Below are positions 34,300 to 45,405 of a stretch of DNA of 64,000 nt, piece by piece. The notes beneath the pieces are model-generated. The model saw only the letters and a list, made by a program, of their open reading frames with translations. It ran no database searches and was not told the DNA's origin. The first letter of the stretch is position 1. Each line of letters begins with the position of its first letter. The DNA lies in assembly GCF_024362695.1 (NCBI RefSeq), contig NC_065404.1:11572604-11636603 (forward strand). Reading direction: 5' to 3'. Source of the DNA: Pectinophora gossypiella (lineage: Eukaryota > Arthropoda > Insecta > Lepidoptera > Gelechiidae). A program made the position numbers and the translations under genes.

Positions 34300-36240
34300 T
34301 ATAAGGCGGCGATACGTGCAATTGTCGATCGTCAGGTCTAATTTAAACGTGTAGATTGGTGGATGTCGCCCATTGGCTCCTAACAATAGGTATTCCTACA
34401 CCACACACCTACCAATAGACTTGTTGGAGGTGGAAAATCGATAGCGATTTGCGTCGGTGGCTTTGGTTAGTCATAGGGGTTAGTTTTCAAAATTTTATGA
34501 AATTGTAAGTTAGGTAGTATGTTTTATGATATATTTGTAATAAGCATAGACAAACATGGAGAGAAATATGGTATGATTTGCGGGTTAGGCAATAGCTCTC
34601 CGTTTGTCTGGTCAAGTAGTGAATGCCATCCGACACAGATCTCCTACGACTGTGCTTCTACAGTCTTGAAATTGTCCTTACGTTGTATTTATGTGCTGAA
34701 GTTATGTCAAATCGGTAATCCTGGCAATAAATAATTTAAATCAATAATAAATTCCTCTTGATCAACATTCATATCAGCTTATAAGTAATTTGGCTTATAA
34801 ATTAACAAAATAAATCGACTTAAAACATTCGAAGCTTAATTTTCTAACAAATTAAATTATCGAAATACCTATATTTAGAAACAAATGACATTATATTAGA
34901 CTTATGAGTGATCGCGGCACGAAATGCCCTCAAACGCATCGTTCATGTAACAATTATGTAAATTACATGCATGCAATATGGCCTGTGAAGTGCCACCTTA
35001 TCGGCCGCATCGACACGCGACCAGTTTGCATTCTAATTGCCTTCGATTGTTGTTTTAAATTGTTACCAGTGTTGCTAGAGCTTTTAACTTTAAAACAGTA
35101 TGTAGTAGTTTTAAGTAAGTAGTAGTAGTTTTTAAGTACGCCCAGATATAGTTTTAGAAGGTAGCTTATAAAGTTATGCTACAAAATTTCGACGGGGACA
35201 GAGTAAAAATCGCTACGATTTTGAATGTCTATTGTAGTATACCATGCACATGTACATATAGAAACTCACGCCTGTAATCCCCAATGGGGTGAGCAAAGCC
35301 ACAAGTAATGAAAGACAACTTGCAACACTGTTGTTACCATAATATGAATGTAATATGAAAAAAATCCCTTATGTATCTGTATAAATTAAATAAATGTTCT
35401 GATGGGATAAGGAAGGAGTATTTATATTCGTAGCAACTGTTTTAGTCACAAATAAGTAATAAAAATAACTTTTGATATTCTGTGGTTCAAACTATGTCAG
35501 ACGAAATATTTTTTACAACGTTTAATTTCCAAACAAGATACAGCGAAAGCCATTGTTTGCATTCTTCGGAGTGGGAACCACAACAAGACCTTGACAGTTC
35601 AAGAAGCCTGCGCCCGCGCACCTAGCGGCCTAGGGGTCCTTGCTCCTGATTTATAGTCCCGAAAACCGCAGGGATTCAATGTGCCTTTGTTGCAACACAC
35701 TTTTATTGAATAATAAAATTTCTTCACAAAATGGAACAACTTTATAGGTCATAATTTCCTTTTAATGTTCGTATGGTCGAAATACCTATATTTTTTTTTT
35801 ATTGTAGGACGTAATTTTTTAACTAATAAGATGCATTAAGAGAGTTATTGTATATTTTTTTAATAATACTGTTAAATAGACAATTAAAAATAGAACAACA
35901 TTCACCGACCAAAAATTATTGGCGTGACGATAAAAACATAAAGGTAAAACACATTCGTGCTTAAGATATCATCGCTTAGTAAAACGCGAACACCGAGATA
36001 ATGACTCGATGAATAATAATTAGTTAGGTAAGTGTGAATCACCAAATATATTTAAATTGTTATCAATTAAAAGCAATATAATAGCGATTGAGTCGCGGAG
36101 GCCTGGCCATATGGCGTAGGACACGAGCGCTTCGCGGTGGGGCCACGAAACTTTTTAATTTACGGAGGAGGTCGAATACTATCGTCATATTTACCAGCCG
36201 TAGGCTCGTGTTCCTCTATGCTTAGAACGCCAAGGTATAC
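34300..36240. other. AT-rich spacer
   Basis: A reversed LINE-end scrap lies near 35268-35305. A CpG-rich patch lies at 36090-36210. No gene. Confidence 0.4.
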
Positions 36241-36243
36241 CTT

Positions 36244-36471
36244 ATATACAGGATGTTAGTGACACCATAACGAACTTTGAAGGATGATTCCAAGTTGATA
36301 TCAAGTGAAATTTCCGTCGCTAAAGTATGGAACTGAAAATAATTTAAAACAAAAAAAGAAACATTTATGCGGCAAATAATTCCGCTTGATATTAACTCAG
36401 AATCATATGAACTGAATCATCCCCCTTAGTATTTGGTACGGTGTCATTAACACCCTGTATATTCTTGTATG
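36244..36471. repeat. Palindromic MITE E (copy 1)
   Basis: Starts TATACAGGATGTTAGTGACA and ends GGTGTCATTAACACCCTGTA then TA, so the ends are inverted repeats. The other copy is in Spo11 intron 5 (47608-47825). Confidence 0.8.
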
Positions 36472-36587
36472 AGATTAACAAGCTGGAACACTATGTCTTT
36501 TTATTAGGTAAGTAGTTTAATTAAAAAGTAAAAGAGACTTATTTTTTATTTGCAATAGTTATTAATTATACTTTCCCTATCCATCCA

Positions 36588-36652
36588 TAGGGAAGGCCCG
36601 TGCCCCAGTAATGGGGACGTTAATGGGCTGGTGCTGATGATGATGATACTTT
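36588..36652 (+). mobile_element. RTE-type LINE 3' end fragment
   Basis: GGGAAGGCCCGTGCCCCAGT then a terminal TGATGATGATGAT tail, with no coding part. Confidence 0.6.
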
Positions 36653-36654
36653 CG

Positions 36655-37190
36655 AACTGTGTATAAAACCAGCTTTCGGATAATAAGTATATAGAAACTT
36701 CAGACAGAGTATACTTCAGACAGTATATTCAGATCGAAAAAGTAATATTAGTATAGTCAATTATGATAGTCGGTAGAGCATTTTCCTCTGCAAACGATGC
36801 TGTAGTTCACCTCGGCGGATCATAGTGTGGATGACTTTGAGGATGGAGCGCTCCGGGTACGTCAACATTAAGTTATTTGAAATTATTGTATTGTTAAGGT
36901 GTGTAGCGGGCTGCACGTCATTCGTAGTTCTCCTGGCTCCGTGGTTCATGTAAATTTGTCTGGCTCAATTGAAGTTAATAGGTAAGTACGGAGGGTGAGG
37001 TCCGCCAGCTGACGCGAGGTGTGAGGGAATGTCCCTCCCCGACGACAACTCACAATTGATGCTCGAATAAAAAACGAATAGCGATGCCTCTCGCTTTACT
37101 GTGTGGGTTATAATTTTATATGTTTGTGTTTTAAATAAAAACTTAATTTATTTAAGTTAAAGAAAACACGACCCCCACGTCGGTCTTGTT
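36655..37190. other. Non-coding spacer
   Basis: Nothing recognised. Confidence 0.35.
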
Positions 37191-37192
37191 GG

Positions 37193-37275
37193 TACAGAAA
37201 GCTCGGTGAGGTGTGGGTACTTAGTTCATCTTGCGATGGATATACCTCCGAGTATCCTAATTGGGATATTGTCGT
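37193..37275 (+). mobile_element. LINE 3' end fragment
   Basis: AGAAAGCTCGGTGAGGTGTG and TTCATCTTGCGATGGAT are shared with 19427-19500, 20180-20250 and 38500-38565. Confidence 0.6.
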
Positions 37276-37439
37276 GAGCTTATTGAACAGCACAAACAAA
37301 CATAGCTGGCGAGGTGTGGGTGTATTATACACTATACATCTCTGTAACTCCTTCTTAGTGATACTATGTTATGAGGTTGTGGAAAAAAAAATGTAGTGCA
37401 ATCAAAATGGCTTCGTTGATCTTCTCGGGATAAATGTTC

Positions 37440-37704
37440 TTTTTTTTGACGTGACTTATTGTAGATTTGCAGCAGATGGCATCAACTACTTGGCCGGACA
37501 AATGGGGAGAGCTGAAGGCTCTCACCTGGTACATCGTTTAAGACAACATGCCTGAGGGTGCCCAGTTGGGCGCGTACCTCCGCTCAGGGCGTCGTCTGAG
37601 AGGAAAAATATTTGAAAGAATTAATCGACCCTAGAGGGTCGATAGCGATAAGCGCTGATTGAGGGAAGTCGTCGACCACGCCGGCGGGGTCGGTATCGGG
37701 GTCC
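37440..37704 (-). mobile_element. Retroposon A, long copy
   Basis: Begins TTTTTTTGACGTGACTTATT (the poly-A end in reverse) and continues through GAGGGTGCCCAGTTGGGCGC, CGACCCTAGAGGGTCGATAG and CGACCACGCCGGCGGGGTC. It stops about 65 bases short of the copy at 22637-22967. Confidence 0.78.
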
Positions 37705-37709
37705 AAAGG

Positions 37710-39750
37710 AATAAATGTTCGTTCCGTCTACGATTCTATCGTAAAGTACGAATGATTAATCCGCTATTTGAAAGCATAAGAATGTCGTATTTAACAAGAT
37801 ACAAATAGAAACATATTCAACCTAACAAACAGAGGGTGATTTAAGGGTGTACCATGAATGTTAAACAAATAGATATAGAGCTTAGTTCCCCTCGGCTGTC
37901 TCGATTGTACTCTATAGTCGGCATTAACTTAAATAGTGATAAATATTGGAGACGAATCAAGGGATAAGATAGTGATGTGAAAGAACTTCCTTTTAACAAA
38001 AGGATGAGAGAGAAAATAGTAAATATGCATGGACTACCATCTCTATACCAATTGTACGTACTTATAGTTAATTTAAGTATACTTACTTAATAATATGTAA
38101 TGTTCTTAACTTTTATGCTACCTTGTGTGGAGTGGCGAGCTAGAAAAACGGTTCTATGGTCTTCGAAATCCTTCTTCACTCGTGTGGATTGTGACATCAA
38201 TCACAAGACATCATCAACCCTGGTGTCAGGATTACTATTGTGAGGATATCACTTGTGTGATGTTCTACTCCGACTTGCAGAGGTGCAATGAAGTGGAATA
38301 GCTAAACTTCAGTCTATCGTGCTGTAGTGTAGTAAATAGCTACAGTCTGTTACACTGAGCTAGACTATTTCCCGTCCCTTTCTATTATAGTAGGTATTTC
38401 ATAAAACTCTAAATTAGTATTTCATAAAACTCAAAAGTATTCAGTTTGCGTTTTCGGCTATTTGGCTCACCACCTATCACGTTGTCAGTCTAACAGAATG
38501 CTCGGTGAAACGTGGATAGTCAGTTCATCTTGCGGTGGATGTAGGTACCTCTGACTAGACCGATTGGAAATATTATATTCGTGTTAACGTAATTCATGTT
38601 ACGTTATGTCGTAAGAAACAACTTGACTCCCTTTGTTGTAGTTCATCATTTTAACAAGGCACTTATGTATTTAGGATATCAAATCATTATTGACCGTAAA
38701 GATGACCAGCCATACCTGCAGATAAAACAAATGATTTTCCTATGATACCCATCAGGGATGACGCGTGCGCGGTCAGCTCACGTGCGTTGATGTCCCCAAA
38801 CAGATCATAATCTCACAGCTGTCACAAGAACGCGTCCTAACTATAGTTATGTTATCTGTGGTTCGGTGGCACTTTAGTAGTACTGTTCCAAGTTTACGCT
38901 CTTTAAAGGTGTTTTACTATAATTTAGTAAGAAGTGGTTGGTTGTTTTTGAACATATTTTTATTTATGTTGCTGCGCTGGCGAGGAGTGGGAGGGATATT
39001 ATACTAAACACCTCTATCTACCCCATTGAGGATACAGCCATGATTTTATGATATGTATGTTGTTAAGTTGCGCTATAGTAACAATAGTTTCACGATCTTT
39101 TTGTTCTGTGAGCGTTTGTCTTTGTATATTAATTTAATGCATACCTGAATCTTTTTACTCTGGTAAGTCTCCAGTTTCTTTTTTTGCTATCAACATGAAG
39201 AAGGAAGGATCCGATCCAAGCTCTTCCTATCCAGTGTTATTTAGAGTATATATTTAGCTATAATGCTTCTATAATGCATGTAAGTTCCACGCAACATATC
39301 CGACGTTTAGCCACCATGTGCTTACATTATACAAAGTGTATGCATAATATCTATTTATTATGCGTAATGTGTCCATTAATACACATCGTCGAATTGTAAT
39401 GGTCATTTCTACTTAAATTTGTTTATCATTCAAATAAATTTAAATAGCGTGTGTTTATTTAAATTATTTATGTCCAGTTTCGTTTGTTTTGAAAATGAAA
39501 AATCTATATTAAGTAATACTTTTGTCCTGTTTACGAGACTATTAACGTGTTTCAAGGCTGTGGATGAATTAATAAAACTTCTCTACTTATCTCAATAGAT
39601 GTGTCTCAAGAAATGAATGGTATCAATATGCCACTTGGTGCCACTAAGCTAGATACGAGTAAGTATGTACCTAAAACACATGGAGGACATTAAGATCAAT
39701 ACCGAACTTTGATAATTTAATTATTATATTTCAGTTATAGCTATTTGGTA
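37710..39750. other. Spacer with SINE and LINE fragments
   Basis: 38165-38245 is a minus-strand remnant of the main SINE (CATCAACCCTGGTGTCAGG). 38500-38565 is a LINE 3' end. No gene. Confidence 0.5.
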
Positions 39751-39756
39751 GTATAA

Positions 39757-39815
39757 GTTTCCGGCCAAGTAGTTAATGTCACTTGCGGCAAATTTACAAT
39801 AACTCACGTCAAAAA
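39757..39815 (+). repeat. Retroposon A, 3' end only
   Basis: CCGGCCAAGTAGTTAATGTC, then CTCACGTCAAAAAAAA. A second scrap lies at 41655-41702. Confidence 0.65.
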
Positions 39816-40275
39816 AAAGGTAGTATAAGTAACAACGCAGGCACTGAAGAAGAGTCAATCACAAGTCACCAGAAACATGTTTTATCATTCATTCCACTCA
39901 AAAAGTACTTATTTTTTACTACTTTGTCATTTGACTTCTATTCTAAGCCCAGGAGTCCATCTGTTTTTTTATCAAGTTTTTATGGCAGTAGATTATTGGA
40001 AATTTCTAGATTTAATTCCTGGATGCGTGTGAACGCAGCTGCGGTGACACCTGCCTTTCCTAATGCAGCTCTGGAGGAATCCCAGTCAAGACAAGATTAG
40101 ATATTGGCATAGTAATGTAATGATTACGCCTTGCTTATTGATTATTAGGAACAGACATTCGAGAAGTGCCTAAGTGGTTAAGAGGATAATATAGTAACCA
40201 ATTTGGTATTTTAAAGTAGATTTATGATACCATTTGCATAAAGTGATTTAAGGATGTGTACATTACCTAACCTAT
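39816..40275. other. Spacer with an unexplained open frame
   Basis: The plus-strand frame 39783-40100 (105 codons) starts inside the retroposon A scrap, so its N-terminal part is repeat-derived. The rest has no domain I recognise. Probably chance. Confidence 0.3.
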
Positions 40276-40280
40276 ACGTA

Positions 40281-40404
40281 TATTGGGCTGGTTTTCCCTT
40301 CGCGGGTTGGAAGGTCAGATAGGCAGTCGCTCCAGTAAAAAACTGGACCTGTAAATTTTCAGGTTAGGTAAACCTTTGAAATACGGGATAATGCTAGGGA
40401 GATG
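40281..40404 (+). mobile_element. Third SINE type, 3' half
   Basis: GGGCTGGTTTTCCCTTCGCG, CTTCAGGTTAGG-like block, then GGGATAATGCTAGGGAGATG. Forms an inverted pair with 40907-41028. Confidence 0.7.
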
Positions 40405-40906
40405 GTGAACTACATAAATAAGTAACATACTGATATTTTAGTTTCGGTATCGATTTTTAAATTTTTTATAACAGCCTCCGATGCCGGTGGCATACCTATG
40501 TAGGAGGCGAAATGTTCCGATCTTGGTAATGTAATTATGTGATGGAAACATGGCACAAAATCTGTATTCCGAGCCAGAGAAACCCATCGCATTTTAGCTT
40601 ACTTACTTACATAAAATTATCTTTGACATCTTTAACCCTCGTATGTTCAATTTGATTTAATCACCATTTTATCAGAGTAGACTACAAAACGATAACATAC
40701 AATTATGAACACTGACAGTGTCTTGTTTATTTACATGGAGAAGTGGCTAATCATCGTACGACGGCGCCAGACACACCTGTGCATATACAAGGGCATGGTA
40801 GCGCGTCGCCCAAGCTTCAGAACACGTCTTGCATGTTATAGTCATCTACGTATACATAGGGAGCATGATAAAAACGTGGTAATGATAGCATTATCACGTT
40901 TTGCAC

Positions 40907-41028
40907 AGGGTCCGCTTACCTAACCTGAAGATTTGACAGGTCCAGTTTTTTACAGAAGCGACTGCATGTCTGACCTTCCAACCCGTGAAGGGAAAACCAG
41001 CCCAATACAAAATGCATTTCTTGGGTAT
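40907..41028 (-). mobile_element. Third SINE type, inverted partner
   Basis: Reverse complement of the same segment, with closely matching sequence over about 90 bases, 500 bases from its partner. Confidence 0.7.
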
Positions 41029-41029
41029 T

Positions 41030-42990
41030 ATTGTGTGTTATAGTATTATACTATCTGATATGGTCGTCATAATACAAAGTTCAATAAATATAGGTTCACC
41101 TACATTCGAATATTTAAAAAAAGAACATGGAAGGAATAATGAGACAAGAATGACAAAGTTTAATAGGTAAGTATCTGATTATATTCAAGCAACTTTAACT
41201 TTGTACAGGTAAATTAGCACCGAAGTACTTTAAAAGTCTGTTTTATTTAGATTTTAATCTTAGCACAGTTTTTATGACTATGAAAAGTGACGGCGGAGAA
41301 CTTGGCTAGTGTTTGCACGCTCATGATTTGGTGATATTTATTACTCTGGATCATACCAAAACAAGTATCTGCTATAAAACGTCACATCATTACGAGTAAT
41401 TTATAGACATGATAATTGATTCCAATTATACTTACTGTTTTGTTGTCTTTATTTCAAAATGGAAATGATGCGTTGAAGCAGGGGCTTTAGGAAAAAAATA
41501 TAATCTTAGATATGTGCCGCTTTTTGAGTCAAGCATAAAAGCTAGGTGACTTATCATCATTACACAGTTTATCACAATATTTAAGTTATGACATGAATAT
41601 TAGAAGTTGCTGCACGAGTACTAGGTAATAATTAAAACACTGCTGTGGACTTTTGTCCAAGTAGTTAATGCCAAATCTACAATAAGTCACGTAAAAAAAA
41701 ATGTTATGACGTTACGGATTACGCAGATAAAGTATCATACGCAAAAAACAATTCGAAACGATTAAAAGGTCACGTTATTGTTTGTTTTTATACGAAAACG
41801 AATTAACAAAGCAGTTTTAATTGCGAGGGATTATGAGAACTTTCCTATTAATTACCCCTAAATGAGGAGAGTTCGGTCCCTAACTTGAACTCTTTATTTG
41901 ACTAAACAAAAGGGTTGCGCACTTGAGCATTGTTTCTCGGCTATAAATCTAGTGCATTATAATTATATCGTTTAGTATGTGACAGTTGCTTTGTAAATGT
42001 TGCTGGAGATCGAGTGGGGTGGCATGGAGTGGGGTGGGAACAGGATGAGACAATATTGCAAAGCTCCGGGGCGTCGCCACTTCATGCGCTGAGCGCTAGG
42101 GTGTTTAGTTTGGGTTTTAAAATACTTGGTTTTTGGACTAAGCGTTTAGTTTTCTAAATACCTACTTGTTTTCCGGATTGACGATTTGAATTTATAATTA
42201 GCTTTTATCTCCACTGCTAAGTATAACCTAAAATAATAGAACCTATTGAATCGATGATGAATTTTCGCATCACTGGATTTTTCTTCTGTTATGTGATCTA
42301 GAGAATTAGCGAAGTAAACTCAAAAATAACAATAATTCCTTAGAAAAGTGATTAATTAAAGAAGGGATAAGTAACTGATAGATCAGATATTTTTCCTATG
42401 CAATATATATTTTTTTACTATTTGCTCTAGAACGCGCAATTGTAAGCATATCAATGAAATATGTATTACAATCGAATCGCGATCGCTTTCACAAGAAACA
42501 ATGAATTTAATAGGCCCGCACCGCGACCTCTTCAGAATATAGTCGTTTTCGTATACTTACGATTGTACTCATTGTTTGAGGCATAAAGCTGGAGTGGTGG
42601 CGAGTAGCCACTTCTGTGAGAAACAGTTGCTATTCCAATGCCGCGTGTGGGAATGTAGAGTTTGAGAAATTAGGGTATCATTTAATTTTTACGGTACCTT
42701 CTCAAGTTAACTGTAGAAAATAGTTTCATTAGTAGCAGTAGCAGTCGTTGCAGTAGTGGCAGTGGTGGGCCTGTGCCTGGCAATGGGATATAAAGAGGGT
42801 ATTTATGTTATGGTACGAAAAAAGAACTTTATCGTTTTATTTTGGAATAGTGTCGCTTCTATGCTGGAGTGGGAGCGAACGAAAAACATAATACCTACTC
42901 ATTTAGCTGCTTCTATTCTCGGGCATGTCGTAAAATCCGATTGTGTCCTTTCTAACATGATGGATGTTAGTGACGGACAATAAGCTTATC
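41030..42990. other. AT-rich spacer with two repeat scraps
   Basis: A retroposon A 3' end lies at 41655-41702 and a worn RTE terminus (GGGCCTGTGCCTGGCAATGG) at 42755-42805. No gene. Confidence 0.45.
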
Positions 42991-42994
42991 CCTT

Positions 42995-43280
42995 GTAACC
43001 ATAAGGTTCACTATATCCATCTTCTTTTATAATTTGTGGCTCTACCCACCCCATTAGGGATTACGGGCGTGAGCTTATGCATGTATATGGTTGGACTGGT
43101 GTTTGTGTGCTTCGCCGGATACAGCAAGGAATCCCAAAAGGCACATACATACATACATAAACTCGCGCTTATTTCCCACCGGGGTAAGCGGAGACTATAG
43201 AATTCCATTTGCTTCGATCCTGACACACATCTCTTGCTTCCTCCACATTCATCAATCGCTTCACAATCCCAATAGGCACA
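42995..43280. mobile_element. Two LINE 3' ends, head to head
   Basis: 43030-43090 reads plus (CCCACCCCATTAGGGATTAC, GGCGTGAGCTTATG). 43143-43270 reads minus (CATACATACATAAACTCGCG, CCACCGGGGTAAGCGGAGAC). Both belong to the family ending in GCGTGAGTTTATGTATG. Confidence 0.6.
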
Positions 43281-43285
43281 TATAT

Positions 43286-43495
43286 CTAAAAAAAATACTT
43301 CGTGATCCCTAGTTTGGTTAGGACATTACAAGCTGAACACCTGATTGTCTGAAAGTAAGATGATCCGTGCTAAGCCGTTGGTCCCGGTTACTACTTACTG
43401 ATGTAATTAGTAGTGACGGCGGCTCAATAATAACCCTGACACCAGGGTTTATGAGGTTGGTAATCCACCTCACAACCCATACGATAGATGAAGAA
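43286..43495 (+). mobile_element. tRNA-derived SINE, 5' truncated (copy 6)
   Basis: Starts after the tRNA head at CTTCGTGATCCCTAGTTTGG, runs through GGTCCCGGTTACTACTTACT and ends ATAGATGAAGAAAGG. Confidence 0.82.
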
Positions 43496-43499
43496 AGGT

Positions 43500-45270
43500 A
43501 CAAGAAAAGCCTTTATATTGTTATTTGTTTATTTTAAATTCATAATTGTTGTATTGTATTTATTTATATATTATATTGAGTTATATTCATCCACATTCTG
43601 TATTTAAATAAAAAAGAAGTGATTTTTTATTTTCCTGGAAAGAACACAACGTACATAAGTAACTTGCTTAACTTGTGCTATATTATCCGTTGGATCCGTA
43701 ATATATCTAAAATCATAATAAAATTGTAATAGAATAATAATTATCAATTGATCAATATCTTTGACATTATACAGTAGCTCCCAATCATCGAATTTTAATA
43801 CCGGCTAAATCCTCAATAACAAAGTATTAAAATAACGTTTGAGAAGTCAATTAGGCGGCAACGTATCGTCCATCGAGATAGCGCGATGGTGGTCCATTGT
43901 GGGCCGGCGCCCCGCGGCTCGCGACTCCTGCCACTCTTGCGCACAATGTAATAATGTGTTATTCCTATTTTATAACTACAGCTTTTAATACCGCCTCACT
44001 GACCACTCTAGAGGTCGGTTTTGTGGGAAGTTGTTACACTTACCATAACAAGCTACGTAGTTGGCAACATTCCGTTTCGACGTTCGATATTCAATGTGCC
44101 AGCATTTCGCTATAAAATTTTCGACAGATGACAATCGCATAACCCTAACATCGGTTTCTAAAGAAGTCGTTAACACTTGTGTGGCTGAACAGTAAATCTT
44201 AATAAGGAAACGGTAGTCTTATCACGTCGATATCTAATATGGAGATCGCGACAAAAAATAATGGCGAACCGGGAGCCGTCCCGGGGCGAGCCCCGGCTGC
44301 GGACTGTTGCTTCACACCAACGTCAAAGAGTTGGGGCGCGATCGAGCCGATAGATAAGTGCATTCTCACCTCCCCGCGGCCGCGAGACGCGAAAGGGTTC
44401 GCCGAATAATTGCAACAATCAATTTGGAGGAGCTATCGAGCAATTTGTATGGTATTTGTGCGGGCTGTCACCCGCTGATGTTATCGGCTCGCCTCGGGGA
44501 GCCGCCGTGGGCAATGGGAAATCTTTTCAACTGTAACTTTCTCACACCTCAAGTGTTTCATTTGCTTAATTAGTTGCAAAGTGAGTTTAGATGGCCTTGC
44601 AAAATCAGTCAAATGGAAATACGTAGGTCTTACTACTACCATGTTTTTAAGCAATCTACCTAAAGGCAAAATTTCCACTTATTTGCACGTAACAGCAAGG
44701 TCTTTGTACTCTTGACTCTACATCGCAAAATTATATTTATTTATTTATTTCCAACCTCCAAAACTATTAGCTCGTATATTATCGGTAGTTTCCCAAGAAT
44801 TCTGGGACTAAACCATAACTGATTCCATAATAAGACATAAACATCACCTCGTTGCAATATGTCACGCACGTGTGACAAAGCACCGTGGTAAGGGTCTGCA
44901 TCATTTGTCCGCCGTAACTCCGTTATTTATGGTCTCCTGCCGAAGAACGAGAACAAAAACGTGCTGCTGTTAAATATTTGCTTGAGACAAGAGGGGGCGA
45001 TAATTCGAGGCTATTATGACGTCATTTCACGCCCTTTGTGCGGCCGTCAGACCGTGTCATCTGCTCCTCTAGACGCCTGCCTCTACTATCTCTCGATTAA
45101 ATCTATTGTGTCATTTTTTCAGTGCGCGCGAGTCGGATGCGCCACCGACGATGATTTTGTCCCGTTCGCTTGTCTCGACTTCGCAGTAAAAACACTCGAG
45201 GAGCTGCCCCATTGTCTCGTGGCCCTTTTACGAGCTCCGTTTTGTGACGCTGTTATTGTTTGCGGTTGAT
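43500..45270. promoter_or_regulatory. Repeat-free block upstream of Spo11, possible regulatory DNA
   Basis: 43860-44560 contains CpG-rich patches (GCCGTCCCGGGGCGAGCCCC, CCCCGCGGCCGCGAGACGCG). 44880-45270 is GC-richer with a TGACGTCA site at 45017-45024. No known repeat is seen. The 102-codon frame at 44961-45269 has no recognisable domain. Proximity to the Spo11 start suggests promoter or enhancer function, as an inference. Confidence 0.3.
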
Positions 45271-45405
45271 AAACATCTCGCCACTAGGTAGGTAGGGATC
45301 ATCATCACTTTTACCGGTGGTTTATTTTAATAGAGCTCCATCGGGTTCGTTTGTCAATTATTGTTGTTTTGAAAGGAATAAGGACATCAAATACGTTTTT
45401 TTAGA

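Noticed and set aside
43318..43503. Minus-strand open frame with residues like those of the frame at 4378-4650
   Set aside because: The resemblance is due to both being the same SINE, not to a gene family.
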